From positions 73,994 to 137,993 of the forward strand of contig NZ_JADMJO010000025.1 in NCBI RefSeq assembly GCF_018780385.1: DNA of 64,000 nt, written 5' to 3'. Of the stretch, positions 52,980-62,344 are shown piece after piece. The notes under the pieces were generated by a model that was not told the origin of the DNA, ran no database searches, and worked only from the letters and a program-made list of their open reading frames with translations. Within the stretch, counting starts at the first letter, position 1. Each line of letters opens with the position of its first letter. A program made the translations under genes and the position numbers. The stretch comes from Hydrogenophaga sp. GTDB taxonomy: Bacteria > Pseudomonadota > Gammaproteobacteria > Burkholderiales > Burkholderiaceae_C.

Positions 52980-53504
52980 ATGAACAACGACACATCACCT
53001 CCCCCCAACCACCGCCCCGGCCAGCTGGCCATGGGTATCGGCGCGCTGATCGTGGCCGCCGTGCTGGCCTGGGGTGCAATGGACATTCCTTCCGACGCGG
53101 GCTATGCCGGCGTTGGCCCCAACTTTTTGCCTTGGTTGATCAGCGCGGCGCTTGGCCTGTGCGGCGTAATGCTGATCCGTGAGGTGCTCACAGGTGGTTA
53201 CCGGCAAATGGAAGAGCCCTCTGGGGCGGCCGGCGGCGACTGGCGCGCACTGGCCTGGGTTTCGGCAGGTGTGTTGTTCAACGCATCTCTAATTACCACC
53301 ATCGGTTTCATCCTGAGCTGTTCGCTGTGTTTTGTACTCGCGGTGCGTGGCCTGCGTGCTAGCGAAGGCGAGCCAGCTGGTGACCTGCGTCAGACCGTCA
53401 AGGATGCAGTGACCGGCATGCTGATTGCGGCACCTGTCTTCTGGCTGTTTACCAAATTGCTTGCTGTGAATCTGCCGGGCATCACGGCCAGCGGCTGGAT
53501 CTGA
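52980..53504 (+). CDS. tctB: Tripartite tricarboxylate transporter small membrane subunit TctB
   Basis: I chose ATG 52980 (MNNDTSPPPNHRPGQLAMG), with AGAAAG upstream, over an upstream in-frame ATG at 52926. The 174-residue product has four hydrophobic helices, including MGIGALIVAAVLAWGAM, LPWLISAALGLCGVMLI, LAWVSAGVLFNASLITTIGF and GMLIAAPVFWLFTKLL. VGPNFLPWLISA is the TctB motif. It pairs with TctA in the inner membrane and is required for uptake. It is 19 bases from tctA. Confidence 0.85.
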   Translation: MNNDTSPPPNHRPGQLAMGIGALIVAAVLAWGAMDIPSDAGYAGVGPNFLPWLISAALGLCGVMLIREVLTGGYRQMEEPSGAAGGDWRALAWVSAGVLFNASLITTIGFILSCSLCFVLAVRGLRASEGEPAGDLRQTVKDAVTGMLIAAPVFWLFTKLLAVNLPGITASGWI

Positions 53505-53523
53505 GCGCCAAGGCAGCAATGAC

Positions 53524-55017
53524 ATGATGGACACCCTCACCCAACTGCTCGGCGGTTTTGCCACCGCGGGCACTCCCATCAACCTGCTCTGGGCCTTTGC
53601 GGGCTGCGCACTCGGCACGGCCATCGGCGTGCTGCCCGGTCTTGGCCCGGCCGTGACCGTGGCGATGCTGCTGCCCATCACCGGACAGGTGGAGCCCACC
53701 GCGTCGATGATCTTTTTCGCCGGCATCTACTACGGCGCCATGTACGGCGGCTCGACCACCTCGATTCTGCTCAACACACCGGGTGAGACCGGCACCATGG
53801 TCACCGCGCTCGAAGGCTTCAAGATGGCCAAGAGCGGGCGCGCTGGTGCCGCGCTGGCCAGCGCGGCCATCGGCTCGTTCGTGGCGGGCAGCATTGCGAC
53901 CATCCTGGTCACGCTGTTCGCACCCATCCTGGCCGAGTTCGCTGTGCAGCTTGGCCCACCCGAGTACTTCTGCCTGATGCTGCTGGCCTTCACCACGGTC
54001 AGTGCCGTGCTCGGCCAGAGCACGCTGCGTGGTCTCACTGCGCTGTTCTTTGGCCTGGCGCTCGGCCTCATCGGCATCGATCAGATCACCGCTCAGGTGC
54101 GCTACACCGCCGGTGTGCTCGAGTTCATGGACGGCATCGAGGTGGTGCTGGTGGCGGTGGGCCTGTTTGCGGTGGCTGAAGCGCTTTACAACGCGCTGTA
54201 CGAAGGTAGCAGCCCGGCCTTCATGAACAAAATGACGCGTGCCCACATGACGCGCAGTGAATGGAGCCGTTCGTGGCCCGCCTGGCTGCGTGGCACGGTC
54301 ATCGGCTTTCCGTTCGGTACTATCCCCGCCGGCGGCACCGAGATCCCCACCTTTCTGAGCTATGCGACCGAGCGCAAGTTGGCCAGCCCGGAGCACAAGG
54401 CCGAGTTCGGTACCACCGGCGCCATTGAAGGCGTGGCTGGTCCCGAAGCAGCCAACAACGCGGCAGTGACCGGCACGTTGGTGCCCCTGCTCACGCTTGG
54501 CATTCCCACGTCGGTGACGGCGGCTATTTTGCTGAGTGCGCTGCAGAACTACGGCATCAACGCCGGGCCGCAACTGTTCCAGACCTCGTCCACACTGGTG
54601 TGGGCGCTGATTGCCTCACTCTACATCGGCAACGTGATGCTGCTGGTACTGAACCTGCCGATGGTGGGGCTGTGGGTCAAGCTCCTGAAGATCCCGCGTC
54701 CGCAGCTCTACGCCGGCATCCTGATCTTCGCCACGGTGGGTGTGTATGGCATGCGCCAGAGTTCATTCGACCTGTTCCTCATGTACGGCCTGGGTCTGCT
54801 GGGGGTGGTGATGCGCCGCTACGATTTCCCCACAGCGCCGGTGATTGTGGGCTTGATCCTGGGTCCGATGGCCGAGGCTCAGTTACGTAATGCACTGTCC
54901 ATCGGCGAGGGTAGCTTCGTGGTCTTCTTGGAGCGCCCGGTGTCGGCCACGCTGCTAGCGGTGGTAATCGCGGTGTTGGTCGTGCCTAGGTTGCTGGCGC
55001 GACGGCTCGACCTGTAG
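53524..55017 (+). CDS. tctA: Tripartite tricarboxylate transporter large membrane subunit TctA
   Basis: A 497-residue protein with about 11-12 helices. Conserved TctA sequences: [20 protein letters not shown] (near the N-terminus), [58 protein letters not shown] and [20 protein letters not shown], which form the twofold repeated re-entrant loops of the substrate site. ATG 53524 follows the tctB stop by 19 bases. It is the sodium- or proton-driven channel of the citrate/tricarboxylate uptake system. It ends the tctCBA operon. Confidence 0.92.
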   Translation: MMDTLTQLLGGFATAGTPINLLWAFAGCALGTAIGVLPGLGPAVTVAMLLPITGQVEPTASMIFFAGIYYGAMYGGSTTSILLNTPGETGTMVTALEGFKMAKSGRAGAALASAAIGSFVAGSIATILVTLFAPILAEFAVQLGPPEYFCLMLLAFTTVSAVLGQSTLRGLTALFFGLALGLIGIDQITAQVRYTAGVLEFMDGIEVVLVAVGLFAVAEALYNALYEGSSPAFMNKMTRAHMTRSEWSRSWPAWLRGTVIGFPFGTIPAGGTEIPTFLSYATERKLASPEHKAEFGTTGAIEGVAGPEAANNAAVTGTLVPLLTLGIPTSVTAAILLSALQNYGINAGPQLFQTSSTLVWALIASLYIGNVMLLVLNLPMVGLWVKLLKIPRPQLYAGILIFATVGVYGMRQSSFDLFLMYGLGLLGVVMRRYDFPTAPVIVGLILGPMAEAQLRNALSIGEGSFVVFLERPVSATLLAVVIAVLVVPRLLARRLDL

Positions 55018-55319
55018 ATCGCAGCACTTCGCGGAAGTGTCAGCGTATCGCGCTCTGCACCTCGTGTGGCTACGGCCACGAAGCCGGGGCGCAGTTGCAG
55101 GAAATGACCCGACTGATCGGGAAAATATTGACCCTCTCCAGCAAGCACGATCCTTGTGTCCTGGTCGCCGGAGTGCGCGTGCAAATCAATGTGTTGGCCT
55201 GGCTCGACATGCCAGCAAACGACTGCAGAGTCAGATGATTCAGTGAGAACGACTCGGGGAGGTAGCTCTTCACCCGCTTGGAAAAAGTGGGCCGAATCGA
55301 AGACACGGTCTTGATGCAT
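54879..55319 (-). pseudogene. Truncated cupin-domain protein, antisense overlap with tctA
   Basis: ATG 55319 has an ideal AGGAGAC ribosome site. The first 80 residues form half of a cupin fold: VCWHVEPGQHIDLHAHSGDQ with His-containing metal motif, DTRIVLAGEGQYFPDQSGHF and LRPGFVAVATRGAERDT. After that the frame runs out of cupin-like sequence and continues antisense to the end of tctA (from about 55020), where it ends at 54879. The second conserved motif (the expected G.H...N) is lost. It was probably truncated by a rearrangement at the tctA end. Confidence 0.55.
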
Positions 55320-55803
55320 TTGCGTCTCCTGTTGAGAATGCACTCCTCTGGAAGCAAGCCTCGGGCCGCACCAAATTCGATCTCCCTCCTAGTTCTGAGG
55401 GACTCTATGTTGAAGAGGAAATCGTACGGTTGATGCCACATCCCGTTCACCCGAAAGGTTTGCTGCCCCTACCGACCATGGCGCCCAGCCATATGAGTGT
55501 CACGCCAAACAGCAGGGAAATCAGCCAGGTTGTCCGACCACCCATCTCTGGTGTGCGCTGGGTAGATCCATAAGCAACCATTGGTCACAAGGTGGTTCAT
55601 GAAGGCCATGGCACACTTTCCCCGCCGCTTCTGGCCGTAAAGCATCTACGGGGTTGAAATGTGATGTGCGGCGTGCGTTCTGTACGGTAGCTAACAGTCA
55701 AATTCTACAGAGGACAGCACAATAAATTTGCTTCATTCGATGGTGCGTGATTCGTGGCGATGCACGCATACATGACAATTTTGTAGATGGCAAAGCGAGC
55801 GCA
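55320..55803. other. Gap with a possible 44-residue membrane peptide
   Basis: There is no clear large gene. On the minus strand 55447-55581 could encode a small membrane peptide (MVAYGSTQRTPEMGGRTTWL, then ISLLFGVTLIWLGAMVGRG), but its ribosome site is weak. An overlapping frame (MNHLVTNGCLWIYPAHTRD) is equally possible. I cannot choose between them. Confidence 0.3.
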
Positions 55804-56304
55804 ATGCATCAACTTCATAACTATCTTATTGAGCGCTTGCCGAGACGGCATATGGCGCGGTTTCTCGAAAAGTGTCAGCGTTTTGACCTTGTGCCTACGA
55901 TGGATCTTGGATCTGAAGGCAAAGTACTTTCACATGCGTACTTCCCATGCAGCGGCGCCATCTCCTTGGTCACAGATCGTCGAGGCCAGCAGCCTCTAGT
56001 GGTCGGTTCTGTTGGAAGTGACTCAATGCTCGGCGCCGAGTTGCTGCTCGGAGTGGTGCCAGCTCCATGGCGATCGGTCGTGCAACATTCAGGGTCGTGC
56101 TGGCGCATTGAAGCCGAAGAACTTCGACTGGTCACATCTGAGATCGCAGACTTACGGACATTGCTGCAAAAGAATTTCATTGTTCAAGTTCATCAGCGTC
56201 ACGCGTTGGCTTTGGCAAAGGCTGACCCAATGCTCCACCAAAGGTCCCCGGAAATCAAAACTCACCAGCATCAGCTCAGTGGTGCTGCACACGAGCGGGG
56301 CTGA
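55804..56304 (+). pseudogene. Crp/Fnr-type regulator, N-terminal half only
   Basis: The frame from ATG 55804 encodes a cNMP-binding-like domain: YLIERLPRRHMARFLEKCQR, HAYFPCSGAISLVTDR, VGSVGSDSMLGAELLLGVVP and CWRIEAEELRLVTSEIADLR, ending FIVQVHQRHALALAKADPML. Family members continue with a winged helix-turn-helix; here the sequence turns into unrelated polar residues (QRSPEIKTHQHQLSGAAHE) and stops. The DNA-binding half is lost, so it is a truncated gene. The equivalent HTH-only remnant at 28877 is a different gene copy. Confidence 0.65.
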
Positions 56305-56481
56305 GCATCTGGGTGGGATCTACAGAACTCTGCTGACGATCAGGTTCAGTTTCACAGTGTTGATGCCGCGCAGCGCGTCTCCCTGCCTTACATCCGGGCA
56401 TGGGCACATTGATCAGCGAACCGACGTAGGCTGCAGCCACCCAACCCGAACACCATCACACCCATAACAACACTTCGCGAG

Positions 56482-58142
56482 GTGCTTTACCGCCCCTTCT
56501 CAGCACCACTGATCCTCGTCGCCTCATTGACTGCTTGCGGTGGAAGTGGTGGTGTCGAATCTGGTCCCACACTTGACGCTCAGGCAGGTCAAACGTTCTC
56601 TTCAATCGAAGTGGACTGCATCAACTGCGGAGCCACCAGTCCCATTATGTTCACACCGGGATCGAATGCTGGTGTCTGGATGTCAACTCAAGAGGTGCCC
56701 AAGCAACTGTCCAGGTGGCCATCGCGGGACTTAGTGGGCAGGATGTCTTTTTGACAATTGCCAACCCCACAGGCACAAATATCGCTTTGCCTGTGGAGGG
56801 AAACTATCAGACAGACGCAGCTTTGTTGTCCGTTTCTTCAAGTGTCCGGAGCCCGACCTCGAGCAAAGGTAACAAAGCAGACGAGGCGATATCTGGTTTC
56901 AACGCCGAGGGCTTCAAGGGTTACTTGAACAAGAACGCTGTTCTCTCAAAAGGTGGGCTTGGGGTCACTCCCATCCTGAAAGCCACTACCGGCGACACCC
57001 GTCGATGGATCGACTGCCTTGACACCGACTTGGCCGTATGCAATTCCACAGACAACGGTCGAGACACCACTTTGGTCGAGCAGCGCCTTGCTCAAGATGG
57101 TCGCATGGTGAACTTTTGGGTAGAAAACAGCGAGCGCGGACCGAGCCGCATCACCGACCAGATGGTCAATGAACTCATTTCAGCGTACGTTAACCCTCTC
57201 GGTATTCACGACTCGATCCGATCCTTGGGAGGGGAGCCCTGGGGTTCAACGCTCTATCCGGATGATCTGATCAGCGACAACCAGCGGATTGATATCGTCA
57301 TAGCCAATTTGAATCCCGACGGAAATCCCAGCGGTGTACAGGGCTACTACTTCTCGGGAAACAACTTCCAGTCAACGGTATTTCCTGCATCCAATGAGGC
57401 TGTGATGATGTTCATTGACTCTGAAGCGGCGTACCTCAATCAGGACTTGACCACCTCCAAGGCTGTGATGGTGCATGAAGCGACACACATGACCAACTTC
57501 TATCGCCGTGCTGCTACTAGGGCGACACCAGCGTCATTCGCCTTGTGGCTGGAAGAAACCACGGCAACCATTGCGGAGGACATTACTGCCAACCGCATCA
57601 CTCCGGGCTTCAATCCTGTTCGTGATCAGCAAATGAGTGACTACCTTTCATCCCGCAGCGGGAACTGTAGCTTGACGAATTTTCAGATGACTTTCGGTAC
57701 CTGTTTCAGTTACGACGTCAATGGCGTGTTTGGCGGATATCTGGTGCGCCAGTTGGGGGTGGACTTCTACAAAGCACTGCTCAACAGCACTCAAACCGAT
57801 TCTGTCGCTGCATTGGACCAGACGATCAAAGCCTTTCGTCCAACGTCCAGCCTCGGACAAGAACTGAGATCTTGGGCACAGGTGACTTTTGCAGGCACGC
57901 CGACCATTGACCTACCGGCGGGCCTCGGTTACCCAAACGTGGTGATGGGCCCCAGTGGCTTTGATCTTCCTGAGATCGATCTTGTATCGTATGCCGGTAT
58001 CAGCCGCTTCTCGAGCAACTCACCGACGTCGGTGCGGTCGCGGGCAAGCGTGTCTTGGAAGCGTTCAGCCACGATCGGGACATTCACTGAAAACGTGATC
58101 GTGCCACCGGGCACCGCGCTCACAATCACCATCAACAACTAA
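56482..58142 (+). pseudogene. Frameshifted zinc metallopeptidase-like lipoprotein (HExxH)
   Basis: Two frames overlap. The first starts at GTG 56482 with a lipoprotein signal (MLYRPFSAPLILVASLTACG, lipobox LTAC) and reads CINCGATSPIMFTPGSNAGV. The second, which takes over near 56672, reads LDVNSRGAQATVQVAIAGLS and continues to 58142. One base lost or gained joins them into a coherent product of about 550 residues. It carries HEATHMTNFYRRA, a zinc HExxH motif, and downstream LWLEETTATIAEDI with a second Glu. This resembles M30 (hyicolysin-like) peptidases. The N-terminal part suggests an outer-membrane-anchored enzyme. The frameshift would inactivate it unless it is an assembly error. Confidence 0.75.
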
Positions 58143-58163
58143 GGCGTCAGGAAACGATCAAAC

Positions 58164-58481
58164 ATGACCATCTGCAGTGCAGAGGTGAAGATCACAACCG
58201 TTTTGCTTGCTTCAGTCTGGGCTCTGTCTGGGTGTGCAGCCCAAGCGACATCGTCCTCGTTCGAGCTTTCTGGACGGATTGGCATTGAGGGTACTGCCAA
58301 CTTCCCGCAGCCCGTTCTAGTGGATGGGCAGGGGAAGAAGTGGATTCTCGATTGCACCAAAGGTGCTGCAAGCGCCTTGCAAGGCCGTGAAGTGCTTGCA
58401 ATCGTGATCATTGGCGCCTCGGCGCCTTCACAGACCTTGGGCGTGCCCAAGGTCTGTGTACAAAAAATCACTCCGAGGTGA
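58164..58481 (+). CDS. Small lipoprotein
   Basis: A 105-residue protein with a lipoprotein signal peptide: hydrophobic core ITTVLLASVWALSGCAAQ with lipobox LSGC. The mature part is a short beta-like domain (SSFELSGRIGIEGTANFPQP, VLVDGQGKKWILDCTKG) containing one further Cys pair. It is not recognised. It follows the peptidase-like gene by 21 bases and may have been its partner (inhibitor or chaperone). ATG 58164. Confidence 0.65.
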   Translation: MTICSAEVKITTVLLASVWALSGCAAQATSSSFELSGRIGIEGTANFPQPVLVDGQGKKWILDCTKGAASALQGREVLAIVIIGASAPSQTLGVPKVCVQKITPR

Positions 58482-58704
58482 CTTGCACTCAACGAAGCTC
58501 GACACGACGCAACGATTATTTAAACGTTCTTATCATGGGAGCTCGCGAACGAATCCATTGTCACCGCGCATTCCACCCGACTTGATTAGAAAGTGCGCCA
58601 TTGATCTCGGCAAACTGCTGTCCGGTACGAAGGCTTGAACATCATCGCGTGCGGGGAGGTGGTTTGGCTGCGTCGTCAACTACTTCAAGTTCAATGGGGT
58701 CATC

Positions 58705-60030
58705 TCAGCGCAGCAGGGTGAAAGCCAACCCGGCAGCCGCACAGGCGCCGAGCAGGGGAAGCACGCCGGTCTTGAAGCGGAACAGCGCTACCGCAGCGGC
58801 CACGGTGATCGCGGCCGAGACGGCATCGAAGGCACCCGCAAAGCCTTGCGGCCACCACACGTGGTACGCGAAGAACAGCGCCAGGTTGAGGATGACGCCG
58901 ACCACCGCCGCCGTGATGGCCGAGAGCGGCGCGGTGAAGCCCAGCTTGCCGTGGGTGGCCTCCACCAGCGGGCCGCCTGCGAGGATGAACACGAAGGACG
59001 GCAGGAAGGTGAAGAAGGTGACCACCGTGGCCGCCAGTGCCGCGCCGGCGAACAACGCGTCCGGCCCCAGCACGGCCTGGTTCCAGCCCCCCACGAAGCC
59101 GACAAACGCCACCACCATGATCAGCGGACCGGGTGTGGTTTCGCCCAGCGCCAGGCCGTCGATCATCTGCGGACCGCTGAGCCACTGAAAGGTCTCCACC
59201 GCGCCCTGGTACACGTAGGGCAACACCGCGTAGGCGCCACCGAAGGTCAGCAGCGCGGCCTTGGTGAAGAACCAGCCCATCTGCGCCAGCGTGGCGTCCC
59301 AGCCCTGCCAGACCACCAGGGTGCCCATGCCCAGCAGCCAGAGCACCAGGCCCACGGCCAGCACGCGCACCAACCGGCCGGTGTTGAACTTCGCGTGTTC
59401 CGGTGTGGGGGTGTCGTCGTCGATCAGCGCCGGGCCGTACCCTTTGATCGCCCCGCCGTGCCCACCGCCCAATGCAAACACCTGCGGCCAGCGTTTGGAC
59501 CCCAGCCAGCCGATCAACCCGGCGGCCGCGACGATGGCGGGGAACGGTGTGTCGAACGCGAAGATGGCCACGAACGACGCGGCTGCAATGCCCCACATCC
59601 AGCGGTTCTTGAGCGCTCGCGTGCCGATGCGGTGGGCGGCGTGCAGCACCAGCGCGGTGACCGCAGGCTTGATGCCGTAGAACAGGCCCGCCACCACCGG
59701 CACGTCGCCAAAGACCAGGTAGATCCACGAGAGTGCGATCAGGATGAAGAGCGAGGGCAGCACGAACAAGGCACCCGCGACGATGCCGCCCCAGCCGCGG
59801 TGCATCAGCCAACCGATGTAGGTGGCCAGCTGCTGGGCCTCGGGGCCGGGCAGCAGCATGCAGTAATTGAGCGCGTGCAGGAAACGGTTCTCGCTGATCC
59901 AGCGCCGCCGCTCCACCAGTTCGGTGTGCATGATCGCGATCTGCCCGGCCGGACCGCCGAAGCTGATGAAGCCGAGCTTGAGCCAGAAGCGCAGGGCTTC
60001 GGTGAAAGAGACGGGGTCGGGCCGGTTCAT
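58705..60030 (-). CDS. chrA: Chromate transporter ChrA
   Basis: A 441-residue membrane protein of the long CHR family (two homologous halves). The first half shows LGFISFGGPAGQIAIMHTEL and NYCMLLPGPEAQQLATYIGW. The second half shows TKAALLTFGGAYAVLPYVYQ, LSGPQMIDGLALGETTPGPL and IMVVAFVGFVGGW. About twelve helices. It exports chromate from the cytoplasm. ATG 60030 overlaps the stop of chrB in an ATGA arrangement (60027-60030). Some sulfate-like anion transport has been proposed for relatives; resistance is the established role. Confidence 0.92.
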   Translation of the reverse strand: MNRPDPVSFTEALRFWLKLGFISFGGPAGQIAIMHTELVERRRWISENRFLHALNYCMLLPGPEAQQLATYIGWLMHRGWGGIVAGALFVLPSLFILIALSWIYLVFGDVPVVAGLFYGIKPAVTALVLHAAHRIGTRALKNRWMWGIAAASFVAIFAFDTPFPAIVAAAGLIGWLGSKRWPQVFALGGGHGGAIKGYGPALIDDDTPTPEHAKFNTGRLVRVLAVGLVLWLLGMGTLVVWQGWDATLAQMGWFFTKAALLTFGGAYAVLPYVYQGAVETFQWLSGPQMIDGLALGETTPGPLIMVVAFVGFVGGWNQAVLGPDALFAGAALAATVVTFFTFLPSFVFILAGGPLVEATHGKLGFTAPLSAITAAVVGVILNLALFFAYHVWWPQGFAGAFDAVSAAITVAAAVALFRFKTGVLPLLGACAAAGLAFTLLR

Positions 60031-60977
60031 GGTCGTGTTGGTGGGCTGGAGTTGCCGGGATTGGCGAACAGGGCGTCGAACACGGTGCAGGCCGCGTCCA
60101 GCAGGGTGTTGTCGTCGGCGTGCAGCGCGCGAAGACCGGCCAGCACGGCTTCCAGTCCACCGGCCTCGGGCGCAGGAATGCCGCCCGCGTCCAGGTAATG
60201 CACGACCGCACCCAGTCGACTCAGCCGGGTGTCTTGCTCCAACCCGAAGCTGGCCAGCAGCACCTCGAACGTGACGCGTGTACCCACATGGGTGAAACGC
60301 GCGCCGTCGAAATCGAAACCCAACGCACCGCGAGGGACAGATGCCACGTCCTGCAGCCAGACGAACTGCGCTTGTTGGTCAATGAAGCGGCGGATCAGCC
60401 AGGCGCTGGCCAGTCGGTCCACCCACGGGCGGGCGCGAGTCGCCCAACGTTTGCCCTGGAACTTGCGCGCATCCAGTCGGGGGATGCCTTGGTCGGCCTT
60501 TGCACGGGGTTCGTTGTGCGAGAAGCGAGTGTCCAGCGCCGCTCGCGCATCGGACAGGGCCGCGTCGGCCTGCAGCGTGGCTTCACCGGGGTAGTGATCG
60601 ATGGCCTGAATGTCGCGCAGCGCCTGCTCGATGGCGCGCCACTGACGGCGTGCCTCGGTCTCAGCGGTTGCGGGAAGTGCGACCAGCCAGCCGTCCAGGG
60701 TCTTGCGCCACTGCTCGTACGCAGCACTGCGGTCGAAAAGGGCGAGAACCTCGTCGCGCTGGACTTCGTCGCTGGGTGTGAGCCACATCACCTGGGCCGA
60801 GCCGCCATGCTGGCGGACCTCATCGACCACGGGCTTGAAGCGCTCTTCCCGATCCTGCGGCAGCAGGTAGGCGCCGTCACGCAACAGCGGGCAACCCAGT
60901 GCCTTGAGTGAGCGCCAGACACGCAGCCGCACGGCGGTGGGCTGGGTGGGCAAGGTGAGAAAAAGAACGGACCACAT
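60027..60977 (-). CDS. chrB: Chromate-responsive regulator ChrB
   Basis: A 316-residue protein with both ChrB domains. The N-terminal domain starts VLFLTLPTQPTAVRLRVWRS and includes LRDGAYLLPQ. The C-terminal ChrB domain includes WATRARPWVDRLASAWLIRR, FIDQQAQFVWL and GFDFDGARFTHVGTRVTFE. ChrB senses chromate or sulfate and represses or controls chrA. ATG 60977 has a poor upstream ribosome site. The 129-base gap to the divergent cation exporter contains a perfect inverted repeat that could be its operator. Confidence 0.9.
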   Translation of the reverse strand: MWSVLFLTLPTQPTAVRLRVWRSLKALGCPLLRDGAYLLPQDREERFKPVVDEVRQHGGSAQVMWLTPSDEVQRDEVLALFDRSAAYEQWRKTLDGWLVALPATAETEARRQWRAIEQALRDIQAIDHYPGEATLQADAALSDARAALDTRFSHNEPRAKADQGIPRLDARKFQGKRWATRARPWVDRLASAWLIRRFIDQQAQFVWLQDVASVPRGALGFDFDGARFTHVGTRVTFEVLLASFGLEQDTRLSRLGAVVHYLDAGGIPAPEAGGLEAVLAGLRALHADDNTLLDAACTVFDALFANPGNSSPPTRP

Positions 60978-60978
60978 G

Positions 60979-61021
60979 GTTTGAAATGTAGCTTACAGAA
61001 TGTGAAGTAACCATTTCAAAC
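60979..61021. promoter_or_regulatory. Perfect inverted repeat in the chrB/exporter divergent region
   Basis: GTTTGAAATG (60979-60988) and CATTTCAAAC (61012-61021) are perfect inverted copies separated by 23 bases, about three helical turns centre to centre. The left arm starts 2 bases before chrB ATG and the pair lies between chrB and the exporter gene. It is a good candidate for ChrB binding (repression by DNA looping or by occlusion of the chrB start). Confidence 0.65.
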
Positions 61022-61106
61022 ACTGGTGCAGTGGTTATGCCCAGTAAGAAGCGCTACCCCGCAAGCACGCCTTGGCTAGACTTGCCCAAATTCAGAAAAC
61101 ACAGCC

Positions 61107-62096
61107 ATGTCTTCATCCTCCACCAACACTTCCGTGGCCGCCTTGCGGCATCACCACCACTTCCACCACGGCAACGAAGTCGCCGAACGCGGAACTCGCG
61201 CTGTGATGTGGATCACCGCTGCAACGATGCTGGTCGAGATCGCCGCGGGCTGGTGGTTCAACTCTATGGCGTTGCTGGCCGACGGCTGGCACATGAGCTC
61301 CCACTTTGTCGCGCTGGGCGTGAGCGCCTTGGCCTACGCAGCGGCACGGCATTACGCCCAAGACCGCCGCTTTGCTTTCGGCACCTGGAAGATTGAAGTG
61401 CTGGGTGGGTTTGCCAGCGCCTTGTTCCTGCTGGGTGTGGCGGCCTTCATGGTGGTGGCGTCGGTGGAGCGCATCCTTGAACCGCAGACCATCCGTTACC
61501 AGGAGGCCATGGCGGTGGCGGTGCTGGGTCTGCTGGTGAACATCGTGTGCGCGGTGATCCTGGGCAAGGCGCACCACCACGGTCACGGTCACGGTCATGA
61601 GCATGCGGCGCACGGTCACCACGAGCACGGCCACCATCACGGAGGACCCGCACACGACGATCTGAACCTGCGGGCCGCTTACCTGCATGTGGTGGCCGAT
61701 GCGACCACCTCGGTGCTGGCCATTGCAGCGCTGGCTGGCGGCTGGTGGCTGGGGTGGTCGTGGCTGGACCCGGTGATGGGCATCGTGGGGGCGTGCCTGG
61801 TGGCCTGGTGGGCCAAGGGCCTGATTGTCGAGACCAGCGCGGTCTTGCTGGACCGGGAAATGGACCACCCGGTGGTGGACGAGATTCGCGAAGTGATCGA
61901 AGCCGCCGGACCTGAGGGCACCGTCACCCTCACCGACCTGCACGTCTGGCGTGTTGGCCGCGAAGCCTACGCCTGCGCCATCGTGGTGGCCACCCACATG
62001 CCCCACCTCACGCCAGCCACCCTGCGCCATCTGCTGGCCGTGCACGAAGAAGTCGTGCACGCCACGATTGAAGTTCACCACGAAACACCTGCATAG
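61107..62096 (+). CDS. dmeF: Cation diffusion facilitator (DmeF-like divalent metal exporter)
   Basis: A 329-residue CDF transporter with six helices. TM2 has NSMALLADGWHMSSHFVALG (the metal-binding Asp and His, where zinc-type CDF proteins have HxxxD), and TM5 has LRAAYLHVVADATTSVLAIA (HxxxD). A His-rich loop between TM4 and TM5 (HGHGHGHEHAAHGHHEHGHH) binds metal. The N-terminus also has RHHHHFHH. The GWHMSSH and FGTWKIEVLGGFASA features are typical of DmeF, which exports Co2+ and Ni2+. A C-terminal cytoplasmic domain follows (TVTLTDLHVWRVG). It is divergent from chrB. ATG 61107. Confidence 0.88.
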   Translation: MSSSSTNTSVAALRHHHHFHHGNEVAERGTRAVMWITAATMLVEIAAGWWFNSMALLADGWHMSSHFVALGVSALAYAAARHYAQDRRFAFGTWKIEVLGGFASALFLLGVAAFMVVASVERILEPQTIRYQEAMAVAVLGLLVNIVCAVILGKAHHHGHGHGHEHAAHGHHEHGHHHGGPAHDDLNLRAAYLHVVADATTSVLAIAALAGGWWLGWSWLDPVMGIVGACLVAWWAKGLIVETSAVLLDREMDHPVVDEIREVIEAAGPEGTVTLTDLHVWRVGREAYACAIVVATHMPHLTPATLRHLLAVHEEVVHATIEVHHETPA

Positions 62097-62344
62097 ACCC
62101 TGCTTAGAAGGTCACTCCGACACCCCTAGTTGGCTGTGATTGACGAGACAACAGCCGCGAACGCAAGACTGAGAAACCCGACTTAGCTTACATTGGACTG
62201 ACGAGGCAGCCTCATGGGAATAGCCGACTTTGATCTTCGTCGGTCGCCTAGTGTCGGTTCAATCAATTATCTCGGTGTGCAGGTCGTTTCGCTCAAGGCA
62301 GACAGCATGAAATTCTTTTGGCTATTTGGCGCCGATCGAATAAC

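Noticed and set aside
51812..53086. 424-residue minus-strand ORF opposite tctC
   Set aside because: It is a shadow of tctC/tctB with no ribosome site and low-complexity Arg/Gly/Ala content.
58846..60198. 450-residue plus-strand ORF opposite chrA
   Set aside because: It is rich in His, Gln, Arg and Gly with no domain and lies fully antisense to chrA.
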